From Desulfuromonas sp. CSMB_57 (lineage in GTDB: Bacteria > Desulfobacterota > Desulfuromonadia > Desulfuromonadales > Syntrophotaleaceae), in assembly GCF_020194955.2 (NCBI RefSeq), contig NZ_JAFCIY020000006.1:1-64000 (forward strand): a stretch of DNA of 64,000 nucleotides, written 5' to 3'. The notes under the pieces were generated by a model, which was not told where the DNA came from, ran no database searches, and saw only the letters and a list, made by a program, of their open reading frames with translations. Below are positions 56,739 to 64,000 of the stretch, piece by piece. Position 1 is the stretch's first letter. Each line of letters opens with the position of its first letter. The position numbers and the translations under genes were made by a program.

Positions 56739-57227
56739 CTAGAAATCGATTTCTAGATTGGCTTTTTCAATATCATCCAGAGGGATTTCCACCTGAATCC
56801 CTTTTTTGTCGGTTAACTGCAAGGCGACTTTGTTGTCGCGCAATCCCTGCAGGAGACCGACGAAGGTTTTACGTCCCCGCCCGCTTTCATCCGGATCCAG
56901 GAGCACGGTCGTCTTGATCTTGACCTTGCGACCGGCGAAACGATCATAATCCTGCGGCTTGGTCAGGGGTCGATCCAACCCCGGAGAGGACACTTCCAGC
57001 CGGTACGGGGCATCGATGGGATCTTCGACCTCCAGAACCACACCCAGGGCGCGACTGACATCCACGCAGTCATCCAGGCTGATGCCGGTAGGCTGATCAA
57101 TGAACAGACGCAGCAACCAATCGTGCCCTTCCCGCTTGAATTCGAGTTCAACCAGTTCCATGCCCCGTTCTTCGAGAATGGGGATGATGAGAGCGTGGAT
57201 TCTGTCCTTGACGGTTCCCTGGGTCAT
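56739..57227 (-). CDS. rimP: Ribosome maturation factor RimP
   Basis: 162 residues. YhbC-like fold: RIHALIIPILEERGMELVELEFKREG, LLRLFIDQPTGISLDDC, and YRLEVSSPGLDRPLTK. It is required for 30S maturation. ATG 57227. First gene of the long nusA-infB operon; the terminator of rlmD lies just upstream. Confidence 0.95.
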   Translation of the reverse strand: MTQGTVKDRIHALIIPILEERGMELVELEFKREGHDWLLRLFIDQPTGISLDDCVDVSRALGVVLEVEDPIDAPYRLEVSSPGLDRPLTKPQDYDRFAGRKVKIKTTVLLDPDESGRGRKTFVGLLQGLRDNKVALQLTDKKGIQVEIPLDDIEKANLEIDF

Positions 57228-57278
57228 GCAGCAATTCCCCTGCCGGTGTTTCTTGAACTGAACTTAGCCCGAAGAAAT

Positions 57279-57304
57279 AAAAAAAGTGAGCTGGAAGCTC
57301 ACTT
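57279..57304 (-). terminator. Terminator of rlmD
   Basis: On the minus strand AAGTGAGCT-TCC-AGCTCACTT is followed by a run of Ts (A run 57279-57285 on the plus strand). It separates the rlmD operon from rimP. Confidence 0.88.
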
Positions 57305-57385
57305 CTCTTTCGTGAACAAGTGTATCGCTACCTTCTTAACACGCAAGGGTTAAAAAAGCAAGAAAAACAATTAAACCGGCATCTG

Positions 57386-58684
57386 TTACCGTAACTGGAG
57401 CAGGGTGATGCTTTCGATATGGTGAGTCTGGGGAAACAAATCGTAGGGCCGCGACCAGAGCAGCTCATAGCCGCCGTGAATCAGGGGGGTCAGATCCCGG
57501 GCCAGGGTGGCCGGGTCACAGGATATGTACAGAATTCGCCGCGGCGCAAGGCGGAGCAGTTCCTTGATGACTTCGCGGGCCCCCGTTCGAGGCGGATCCA
57601 GCAAAACCAGATCGAAGTTTCCTCCGGCGGCCAGTTCCGTTGCCGCCCCGGCAGCCGGTCGGGCGTGGAATTCAATATGCGTCATGCCGACCCTGCCGGC
57701 GTTCCGGCGTGCCCAGTCGATGGCCGGGGCGTAATCCTCCACACCGATGACCCTCCCGGCGATTCTGGCCAGGGGCAGAGTGAAATTCCCCATGCCGCAA
57801 AAAAGATCCAGCACCCGGCCTGGCGGATCTTCGGCCAAGGCCGTCACGACCTCTTCTACCATGGCGCGATTCTGCTCCAGGTTGATCTGGGCGAAGCCTC
57901 CCGGACCGTAGCCAAGCAGCATCGGCGGTTCCCCCACGGCAATGGACAATTCCTCTTCCCCCCAAATCCTGGCAAGACTCGATTTGCGCCCGGACTGAAG
58001 AAAAAGAGCGATTCCGGCCCCTCGTGCCAAAGGCGCCAGAAAGTGGTTCAAGCGGTCCCGGTCGGCGCCCAGATAATGCAACACCGCCCGCACCCGGCCA
58101 AGGTCATCGACGGCCATATCCACCTGTGGAATCTGGCGCGCCCAGGGCCTTCCCGCGAGCCATCCGGCGATGACGGACTTGGCGGCATTCAGGGCGGGAT
58201 GCAAGACCGGACATTGCTCCATGGCCACCACGAAATGGCTGCCAGGGCGGTAAAAGCCCATTGCCAGCTCCTGTGCCGTCAGATGGCACTTGATTTGCGC
58301 CCGGCTGCGATATCCCCAAGGCTCCGCAGCAGCGGACAAAGGGCGAATACGACTGCGACAAACGGGCAGCTGACGAGTCAGCAGGTCAGCGAAAATCTGT
58401 TCTTTCCAATGACATTGTGCCGAGTACTCGAGGTGCTGCCACTGACAGCCGCCACAATTGCCGAAAACCGGACACGGAGCCTCCCGGCGGTGTGGTCCGG
58501 GACTATGGATATTCAGCAGCCGACCTTCGGCGTAGTGCTTTTTGCTGCGCAGGAGGCGACAGGCAATACGGTCACCGGGCGCGGTAAAGGGGACGAAAAT
58601 CACTTTGCCTTGATGGCGTCCGAGGCCCTGTCCACCAAAAGCCAGGGCCTCGATGGTTAATTCCTCAATGATCGGTTCCGTCAT
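57386..58684 (-). CDS. 23S rRNA m5U1939 methyltransferase RlmD-like (TrmA family)
   Basis: 432 residues. TRAM domain at the N-terminus, then an Fe-S cluster site CPVFGNCGGCQWQH with a further Cys downstream, the SAM-binding LDLFCGMGNFTLPLA, catalytic Cys in YISCDPATLARD and DPPRTG. RumA/RlmD-type 23S methylation is the best guess; a TrmA or RlmC role is possible. ATG 58684 is chosen because MTEPIIEELTIEALAFGGQG is the family start. It overlaps trmJ by 20 bases. Confidence 0.88.
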   Translation of the reverse strand: MTEPIIEELTIEALAFGGQGLGRHQGKVIFVPFTAPGDRIACRLLRSKKHYAEGRLLNIHSPGPHRREAPCPVFGNCGGCQWQHLEYSAQCHWKEQIFADLLTRQLPVCRSRIRPLSAAAEPWGYRSRAQIKCHLTAQELAMGFYRPGSHFVVAMEQCPVLHPALNAAKSVIAGWLAGRPWARQIPQVDMAVDDLGRVRAVLHYLGADRDRLNHFLAPLARGAGIALFLQSGRKSSLARIWGEEELSIAVGEPPMLLGYGPGGFAQINLEQNRAMVEEVVTALAEDPPGRVLDLFCGMGNFTLPLARIAGRVIGVEDYAPAIDWARRNAGRVGMTHIEFHARPAAGAATELAAGGNFDLVLLDPPRTGAREVIKELLRLAPRRILYISCDPATLARDLTPLIHGGYELLWSRPYDLFPQTHHIESITLLQLR

Positions 58685-59423
58685 TCCCCTGCCCTTTTCG
58701 CCGCTCACCCTCCACCCAGTCGATGCGACTCCACAGTCCGCGGAGGATGCGTACTTCGCGATCAGTGAGGCCGGCGCGGCTGAAAATACGCCGATAACTG
58801 CGCAAAATATGATCCGGATTCTGCGGATCCAGATAACCGATATCCAACAAAGTACTACGCATGTGGCCGAACATGGCTTCCTGGCTGGCGATGCTTGCGA
58901 CCTTGCGCTGGCCCGCGGTTTTGCCGCGAGCGGCCCCAAAGGCCCGGGCGGTTTCATAGAGGCAGACCGCAACCGCCTGTGCCAGATTCATGGAAGGGCA
59001 TTCGTCCATGGTGGGAATGGTGATGAACCGCTGGCACATTTCCAGTTCGGCTGTGGTCAACCCTTTGTCTTCGCGGCCGAAAACCCAGGCGACGCGACCG
59101 TGAAACGTGGCTTCGAGAAGAGTCGCGGCGGCATCATCCGGGTGCAGAAAATCCTCCCGATATTTACCGAATCGACGGGTGGTGCCGGCCGCCAGATGAC
59201 AGTCGGCCAGCGCCTCGCCCAGGCTCGCATACAATCGGGCCCCTTCCAGCAGTGGCGTGGCCTTGACCGCCATGCGCCGGGCATCATCGACCAGGTGATC
59301 CGTCGCGGGGTTGACGAGTCGCAGATCGCTCAGGCCGAAATTCATCATGACACGACAGACCGAGCCGATATTCAGCGGACCCTGGGGTTCCACCAGGACC
59401 ACGGCCATGTTCTCAAGGTTCAT
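58665..59423 (-). CDS. tRNA (Cm32/Um32) methyltransferase TrmJ-like, SPOUT family
   Basis: 252 residues. SPOUT/TrmH knot signatures: VVLVEPQGPLNIGSVCRVMMNFG, GREDKGLTTAELEMCQRFITIPT and SMNLAQAVAVCLYE. TrmJ 2'-O-methylates position 32 of tRNAs; the exact target here is inferred. ATG 59423; an upstream frame to 59594 overlaps rsmE and is not used. Confidence 0.88.
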   Translation of the reverse strand: MNLENMAVVLVEPQGPLNIGSVCRVMMNFGLSDLRLVNPATDHLVDDARRMAVKATPLLEGARLYASLGEALADCHLAAGTTRRFGKYREDFLHPDDAAATLLEATFHGRVAWVFGREDKGLTTAELEMCQRFITIPTMDECPSMNLAQAVAVCLYETARAFGAARGKTAGQRKVASIASQEAMFGHMRSTLLDIGYLDPQNPDHILRSYRRIFSRAGLTDREVRILRGLWSRIDWVEGERRKGQGNDGTDH

Positions 59424-59457
59424 GGGCAGTATTCTTTCAATGCTAAAGCCGCGAAAA

Positions 59458-60213
59458 TCAGCCCAGCCGCCCCAGAAGATGCTGAACCAAAATAGCACCC
59501 GCCAAAGCCGCCGTTTCAGTGCGCAAAATCCTTGCCCCCAGGGATACCTGGCGAATGCCCGCCCGACCGGCCTGGTCAACCTCCTCGCCGGCAAACCCCC
59601 CTTCCGGGCCGACCAGCAAGGCGACGGAAGCGGGGCGTTTCGTAGTCAAAGCCTGGCCCAGGGTCAGATCCGTTGCCCCCTCGAAGAGCATGAAGGCCTG
59701 GTCGGCCCCGGCCGCTTCCTGCAAGGCCTCCTCCCAACCAGTGACAGGTGCCAATTCAGGGATGGTGGGTCGTCGACATTGCTTGGCGGCCGCCAGGAGA
59801 ATATGAGGCCAGCGATGGGACTTTTTCTGGGGACGATCCCGGTCGGCCAGGGTTGCGGAGCGTTGCGTGACCATGGGCACAATGCGATGAACACCGATCT
59901 CCGTCAACTTTTCCAGAATCAGCTCAAACCGTTCCTTGCCGGGCAAGGCCTGAAACACCGTGAACTGCATCTCGCCATCCTTAAAATCCGGAAGGGCCTG
60001 AAAGGGTTTAACCCGGTTGTCACCCAGAAAGCGGGCCCGGAAACAGCTCCCGTCCGGTGCCGATACCGTCAGGATGGCACCGGGGCGAAGCTGCCAAAAC
60101 GCCAAGGCCCCGGCGGCTTGCGGCGCCAGGGCCAGTTCCTCTTCGAGAGTCGGGTAATGGGACAAACAAACCAGGCTGTCCGCACCGGCTTTATTGACGC
60201 ATGGCCACCGCAA
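59458..60213 (-). CDS. rsmE: 16S rRNA (uridine1498-N3) methyltransferase RsmE
   Basis: 251 residues. PUA-like N-terminus and SPOUT knot with KLTEIGVHRIVPMVTQRS, KQCRRPTIPEL, LVGPEGGFAGEEVDQA and LGARILRTETAALAG. No ATG fits; TTG 60213 has GGGAGG six bases upstream and gives normal length. It overlaps holC by 23 bases. Confidence 0.9.
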   Translation of the reverse strand: MRWPCVNKAGADSLVCLSHYPTLEEELALAPQAAGALAFWQLRPGAILTVSAPDGSCFRARFLGDNRVKPFQALPDFKDGEMQFTVFQALPGKERFELILEKLTEIGVHRIVPMVTQRSATLADRDRPQKKSHRWPHILLAAAKQCRRPTIPELAPVTGWEEALQEAAGADQAFMLFEGATDLTLGQALTTKRPASVALLVGPEGGFAGEEVDQAGRAGIRQVSLGARILRTETAALAGAILVQHLLGRLG

Positions 60214-60610
60214 AGCCTGCCTCCCGGAACCGGATATAGCGTTGGCGAGCCTGAGTGGCAAGCTCATCATCATAGATTTCGGCAAAATCGATAACCAGGG
60301 AGAACTGCCCGACAAAATGAGGCGAACAGGGACGCCCCATGATCAGTACATCGGCACCGTTGGGATTTCGCTCATCGTGGAGAATGAGGACCGGCTCATC
60401 CAGGCAGTCCACGGCCCCATTGTCGTAAGCGTGCGGGACAAAGGCCGATTTCTTCCAGACCCACATAAACCGATCCAGAGTGATTCCCTGGTTTTCGTCA
60501 CCGACCGTGACCACAATTTTATGGCCGGCCTCGAAAAATTCCTCTGCCAACCGGCACAGATGCAGAGCTTTTTCAGGTCGCCGAATTTTGATGAATTCAA
60601 CCCGGGTCAT
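60191..60610 (-). CDS. holC: DNA polymerase III subunit chi (HolC)
   Basis: 139 residues. TRVEFIKIRRPEKALHLCRLAEEFFEAG and RFMWVWKKSAFVPHAY match HolC. Chi links clamp loader and SSB. ATG 60610; the longer frame to 60676 lies inside korC. Position between an oxidoreductase and rsmE is unusual. No holD seen. Confidence 0.85.
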   Translation of the reverse strand: MTRVEFIKIRRPEKALHLCRLAEEFFEAGHKIVVTVGDENQGITLDRFMWVWKKSAFVPHAYDNGAVDCLDEPVLILHDERNPNGADVLIMGRPCSPHFVGQFSLVIDFAEIYDDELATQARQRYIRFREAGFAVAMRQ

Positions 60611-60614
60611 GCCA

Positions 60615-61175
60615 TCAGCATGCGGCGGCCACCGAATCCCGGACAAAGGCCGCGCCGCGATCCAGTGCTTCGACATTCGCAGGAATAAAGCGTTTGTTGC
60701 GTTCGGGCAGAATCAGTTCCAGGCCGGCCTTCAGGCTGGCGAGGCGGACCGCACCGGTTTTCTCGGCATAGGCGCCCAGCATCAGCATGTTGACCAGGCG
60801 CGGATTGCCGATTTCATAGGCCATCTCGTTGGCGGGCATGGCGATCAGGCAAAGATCGTCCCGTTGCGACGGCAGATGATCGACCAGTGATGAATTGTAC
60901 AGACAGATGCCGCCCGGCTTGATCTGCGAAAAATACTTGTCCATGGCAATCTGATTGAGCAACAGCGCCACCCGCGGTCGCCCGATAACCGGTGAGCCGA
61001 TTTCACTGTCGGCCACAATCACGGTACACATGGCCGATCCACCCCGTTTTTCGGGTCCGTAGGCCGGAAAATAGGAAGCATTGTGCCCTTCCAGAATGGC
61101 TCCGCATGCCAGCAAGTTGCCGATTACCAGGATTCCCTGGCCGCCATAGCCGGCCATAAAAACATTATCGCTCAT
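60615..61175 (-). CDS. korC: 2-oxoacid:ferredoxin oxidoreductase gamma subunit
   Basis: 186 residues. POR gamma domain with MAGYGGQGILVIGNLLA and GPEKRGGSAMCTVIVAD. Last of four subunit genes in the order ferredoxin-alpha-beta-gamma, the 2-oxoglutarate:ferredoxin oxidoreductase (Kor) or branched-chain (Vor) layout. Exact substrate cannot be fixed from sequence. Confidence 0.82.
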   Translation of the reverse strand: MSDNVFMAGYGGQGILVIGNLLACGAILEGHNASYFPAYGPEKRGGSAMCTVIVADSEIGSPVIGRPRVALLLNQIAMDKYFSQIKPGGICLYNSSLVDHLPSQRDDLCLIAMPANEMAYEIGNPRLVNMLMLGAYAEKTGAVRLASLKAGLELILPERNKRFIPANVEALDRGAAFVRDSVAAAC

Positions 61176-61219
61176 GGGTCCAATCCGTTTCCGTTGCCCG
61201 TGCCGACGGCCCCATGGGG

Positions 61220-61978
61220 TCAGGCCGACACGGTGATGTCTTTGTAAACCCCCAGGGGGAAATAGCCCATCATCTCACCGCTGACGCGGGCGTTGGCTTC
61301 CAGGGCCGACATGCCCCAGTTGGTCGGGCAGGCACCAAGCACTTCGACGAAGGCAAAACCCTGTTTCTCAATCTGCATCCCAAAAGCCTTGCGGATGGTT
61401 TTGCCCGCTTCAAGGACCCGTTGCGGGGTATCGACGGCCACCCGGGCGGAAAACCCGGTGCCGCCCAGCATGGCGATCAATTCAGCCATGCGAATCGGAT
61501 AGCCCTCAACCTTCACATCCCGCCCGTAGGGCGAAGTGGTGGTGACCTGACCCGGCAGGGTGGTCGGAGCCATCTGGCCTCCGGTCATGCCATAGGTGGT
61601 ATTGTTGAGGAAAATCACCGTCATGAGTTCCCCGCGGTTGGCAGCGTGAATAATCTCCGCCGTACCGATGGCGGCCAGATCGCCGTCCCCCTGATAGGTG
61701 AACACAACGCTGTCGGGATGGACCCGTTTGACGCCCGTACCCACTGCCGGCGCCCGCCCATGGGGCGCTTCGACCACATCGATGTCAAAGTATTCATAAA
61801 GCAGGACGCTGCATCCTACCGAACCGATGCCGATGGTGCGATCCTGCACACCGAAATGATCGATGGCTTCCGCCACCAGTCGGTGCACAATACCATGATG
61901 GCATCCGGCGCAGTAATGGGTCGCCGTCGTCTTGAGAACCTTCGGCCGCTCGAATACCGGTTGCACGCTTACAGCCAT
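61220..61978 (-). CDS. korB: 2-oxoacid:ferredoxin oxidoreductase beta subunit (TPP-binding)
   Basis: 252 residues. CAGCHHGIVHRLVAEAI and the TPP-binding FTYQGDGDLAAIGTAEIIHAANRGE with NNTTYGMTGGQ. Contains no own Fe-S motif in the short form beyond the CxxC; clusters come from the partner. ATG 61978, two bases after the alpha stop. With korACD it oxidises a 2-oxoacid to acyl-CoA, reducing ferredoxin. Confidence 0.85.
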   Translation of the reverse strand: MAVSVQPVFERPKVLKTTATHYCAGCHHGIVHRLVAEAIDHFGVQDRTIGIGSVGCSVLLYEYFDIDVVEAPHGRAPAVGTGVKRVHPDSVVFTYQGDGDLAAIGTAEIIHAANRGELMTVIFLNNTTYGMTGGQMAPTTLPGQVTTTSPYGRDVKVEGYPIRMAELIAMLGGTGFSARVAVDTPQRVLEAGKTIRKAFGMQIEKQGFAFVEVLGACPTNWGMSALEANARVSGEMMGYFPLGVYKDITVSA

Positions 61979-61980
61979 GA

Positions 61981-63048
61981 TTAATCCTTGTAATGTTTGC
62001 GAATCTGTTCAAGAAGCTCTTCCGGCGTCGGCAGCGAACCGGTACCCCCCGGCCGACCGTAAAAACGCACGTCGGCCTGTCGATCCACGGACAGCCGCAC
62101 ATCCTCGACCATCTGCCCGTTGTTCAATTCGATGCAAAGCACCTTGGGAGTCCGGGCAGTCGCCTGGAGGTACACCTCGGAGGGAAACGGGAAGACCGTA
62201 ACGGGCCGAATCATTCCGACCTTCATGCCTTCTCCGCGGGCCATGTCGATGGCCGTCCGCGCGATGCGCGCCGCACAACCGAAAGCGGTGACCAGCAACT
62301 CCGCACCGTCCAGATTATCCGTGGCACACCGGGTCTCGCGTTGTTTGATCAGGTCGTATTTGGCATGCAGATGCCAGTTGTGCGCTTCCAGTTCGCCATC
62401 CTTGAGCATCAGGGATTTAACGACATTGGCGTGGTTGCGCCGGCCCTTGCCGCAGACCACCCAGTCTTTCTCCGGAAGATCAGCCGGACGGTGATAGGAG
62501 TGGGGAATCAATGCTTCCTTCATCTGGCCGAGCATGGCATCCCCCAGGATCATGACCGGCGTCCGGTAGCGATCGGCCAGATCGAAGGCCAGCATGCCCA
62601 GATCATACAATTCCTGGACCGACCAGGGTGCCAGCACGATAAGGCGGTAACCGCCGTGTCCGGCCCCCTTTACAGCCTGAAAATAGTCGGCCTGGGAGGC
62701 ATCGATACCGCCGAGACCAGGCCCGGGGCGTTGCATGTTGACGATCACCGCCGGGACTTCGGAACCGGCCATGAAGGACATGCCTTCAGCTTTCAGGGAA
62801 ATACCCGGACCCGAGGACGAGGTCATGACCCGCCCTCCGGCGGCGCCGGCGCCCAGCACCATGTTGATGGCCGCAACTTCGCTTTCCGCCTGAAGAAAAA
62901 ATCCTCCGACCTTGGGCATCTCCCTGGACATGTATTCCGGGATATCATTCTGGGGGGTAATGGGATAGCCGAAATAATAACGGCAACCGGCCTCGATGGC
63001 CCCCATGGCAACCGCTTCATTGCCCTTGACAAACAACCGATTATTCAA
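61981..63048 (-). CDS. korA: 2-oxoacid:ferredoxin oxidoreductase alpha subunit
   Basis: 355 residues. FVKGNEAVAMGAIEAGCRYYFGYPITPQND and SSSGPGISLKAEGMSFM, DLADRYRTPVMILGDAMLGQM. The start is TTG 63048, with GGAGGA five bases upstream; the ATG at 63081 lacks a ribosome site and gives a non-family N-terminus. Pyrimidine-binding part of the TPP enzyme. Confidence 0.86.
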   Translation of the reverse strand: MNNRLFVKGNEAVAMGAIEAGCRYYFGYPITPQNDIPEYMSREMPKVGGFFLQAESEVAAINMVLGAGAAGGRVMTSSSGPGISLKAEGMSFMAGSEVPAVIVNMQRPGPGLGGIDASQADYFQAVKGAGHGGYRLIVLAPWSVQELYDLGMLAFDLADRYRTPVMILGDAMLGQMKEALIPHSYHRPADLPEKDWVVCGKGRRNHANVVKSLMLKDGELEAHNWHLHAKYDLIKQRETRCATDNLDGAELLVTAFGCAARIARTAIDMARGEGMKVGMIRPVTVFPFPSEVYLQATARTPKVLCIELNNGQMVEDVRLSVDRQADVRFYGRPGGTGSLPTPEELLEQIRKHYKD

Positions 63049-63129
63049 TGCTTCCTCCGGACCGACAAATATGAACAGCAACCCGGCAAACCAAAGACAG
63101 AACGCCGAGACTGTTCTGCCGGGTTGGGT

Positions 63130-63354
63130 TTACTGAGCCTTTTTCTGACGATAAACGCGGATGGCCACATCCGGGCAGACCCTGGCGCACAGGGCACAGG
63201 AGACGCACTTGTCCTGATCCTCGTCGCTGATTTCGACCAATGGATAACCCTGTTTGTTGAGCTTTTTCCCAACGGAAAGCAGTTTCTTCGGACAGGCTTC
63301 CGCACACAGACCACAGCCCTTGCAAAACTCTTCGTCGATGACAATTTTCTTCAC
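63130..63354 (-). CDS. korD: 2 x [4Fe-4S] ferredoxin subunit of the oxoacid oxidoreductase
   Basis: 74 residues from GTG 63354 (AAGGA upstream). Two CxxCxxCxxxC motifs: CKGCGLCAEACP and CVSCALCARVCP. It passes electrons from the TPP subunits to soluble ferredoxin. First gene of the operon; 81 bases before korA. Confidence 0.88.
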   Translation of the reverse strand: MKKIVIDEEFCKGCGLCAEACPKKLLSVGKKLNKQGYPLVEISDEDQDKCVSCALCARVCPDVAIRVYRQKKAQ

Positions 63355-63699
63355 AATTACACATCCTTGCAGATTGTTCTCGAGTCGATTCAAGTCGCAT
63401 ATTTCTGGCGCATATCTTTGGCAAAATACCAAATCGAAAGGTAATATTCAACCTGAAACTCGGCTGTAGAGTCGCACCGAAGGAACCCGAAGGACTGTCT
63501 TGGCAGGGGTGAAGGACTGCGCTGGAAACCAAAAAGTAACGGTTCAGGCAAATCTGTCGGGCTGTTTGGGAAGCATAAACAAGGGTTTAGCCATATTGGC
63601 CGAATCCCTTGGGCCGCCTGAGGTATCGAGCCAGGCCTCATAAACCTTTATACGAATTTTTTTTCGTCACACAGCAAAGACAATCAAAGAAGCGGCAGA
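63355..63699. other. Noncoding stretch upstream of korD, possibly structured
   Basis: About 345 bases without a convincing gene. Visible structure: AAGGG...GCCA-TAT-TGGC...CCCTT at 63581-63610, TGTTT/AAACA just before it, GAACC (63483-63487) able to pair with GGTTC (63541-63545), ACTC/GAGT around 63459-63472, and a plus-strand T run at 63657-63664. Short frames exist on both strands but none has a good ribosome site or known family. The korD promoter must lie here but I could not place it. Confidence 0.4.
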
Positions 63700-64000
63700 T
63701 CATCCCTCGCCAAGGCGCCGCAACCGCATCAGGACCTCCTGGTTCCCGGGATGCAGCAGCAAGGCGTCATGGTAAAGTTCCCGGGCCCGGAAAGTCAGTC
63801 CGGATCGCTCGTAAAGGCCGCCGGCCAGGAGGATCAGATCCAGGCTGCCGGGGACTCTTTCCAAGCCGGTTCGAGCCGCGGACAAGGCCTCATCAATCCG
63901 CCCCTGCTCGACCAGGAAATAGGTCAGACGCAAAAACGCGTCCGCTTCAGGATGAGGGGTCTGCCGGGCAACATCCACTGCCTGCCGAAAACCCCATTCG
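63700..64000 (-). CDS. TPR-repeat protein, C-terminal part (cut by window end)
   Basis: 100 residues in the window ending in two to three TPR-like units (DAFLRLTYFLVEQGRIDEALSAARTGLERVPGS; LILLAGGLYERSGLTFRARELYHDALLLHPGNQE). The frame stays open to the edge (reads EWGFRQAVDVARQ), so the start lies beyond 64000. Function is likely protein-protein contact; nothing more can be said. Confidence 0.7.
   Translation of the reverse strand, partial: EWGFRQAVDVARQTPHPEADAFLRLTYFLVEQGRIDEALSAARTGLERVPGSLDLILLAGGLYERSGLTFRARELYHDALLLHPGNQEVLMRLRRLGEG

Noticed and set aside
63440-63570. Glycine riboswitch on the plus strand
   Set aside because: Only isolated phrases (CACCGAAGG, TTCAGGCAAA) match; the aptamer core does not assemble, and no plus-strand gene follows it in the window.
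63390-63641. 83-codon minus-strand frame in the gap before korD
   Set aside because: No family, weak start, Pro/Ser-rich product and overlaps the predicted stems; I treat the region as noncoding.
1-64000. CRISPR arrays, insertion sequences, prophage or integrative elements
   Set aside because: I saw no regularly spaced repeats, transposase or integrase motifs, att-like duplications or composition breaks. The single tRNA gene has no integrase next to it.

Overview
The window looks like a chromosomal segment of an anaerobic deltaproteobacterium of the Desulfuromonadia type (Geobacter / Pelobacter / Desulfuromonas relatives). This is inferred from gene content and order, not from any marker I could search. 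Supporting signs are an NADH-linked [FeFe]-hydrogenase with a full maturation set, ferredoxin-dependent 2-oxoacid and indolepyruvate oxidoreductases, a small triheme c-type cytochrome lipoprotein, a DUF1858 protein next to recG, and the rimP-nusA-ylxR-infB-ylxP-rbfA-nrnA-truB-rpsO-pnp order followed by an M16 peptidase and dut. I see no insertion sequence, prophage, integrase or CRISPR array. Coding density is high and base composition looks even.

Layout. 1-7217: end of a hydrogenase electron-transfer subunit, hydA, a strong terminator, then hydE-hydG-aspartase-like-hydF behind a promoter with a textbook FNR-type box. 7227-11039: a large membrane GGDEF-EAL protein preceded in the same direction by a triheme lipoprotein. 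11163-16813: small accessory genes (secreted SdrD_B-like protein, MscS-like channel, MazG-like plus RelE-like pair, nitroreductase, rmuC, double TM2 protein, thioesterase). 16846-21360: long-chain acyl-CoA synthetase, lepA-lepB. 21391-29118: PyrR-attenuated pyrR-pyrB-pyrC-carA-carB pyrimidine operon. 29143-32366: greA, DUF1858, recG and a 72-residue orphan. 32382-37955: an SLC13 permease and MFS transporter pair, a VTT-domain protein, a radical SAM protein and tRNA-Pro(GGG).

38074-44065: iorA-iorB-paaK-ACT operon for aromatic amino acid / aryl-acid activation, with a palindrome at its promoter, then a Na/Pi-cotransporter-like protein with its own promoter. 44239-57227: a long minus-strand translation and RNA block running rimP to pnp, then M16 peptidase, dut and a YrdC/Sua5 protein. 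57386-63354: an apparent minus-strand operon that starts with a four-subunit 2-oxoacid:ferredoxin oxidoreductase and runs through holC into three RNA methyltransferase genes (rsmE, trmJ, rlmD). 63355-63699 is an unexplained noncoding stretch. 63700-64000 is the end of a TPR protein cut by the window edge.

How the parts fit: the hydrogenase, the ferredoxin-linked oxoacid oxidoreductases and the aryl-CoA module suit an organism that ferments or oxidises organic and amino acids and disposes of electrons through ferredoxin, NADH and H2. The FNR box ties hydrogenase maturation to anoxia or redox state. Many starts were moved from the longest open frame to an internal ATG/GTG/TTG where a Shine-Dalgarno sequence or family alignment from memory favoured it; these choices are stated per gene.
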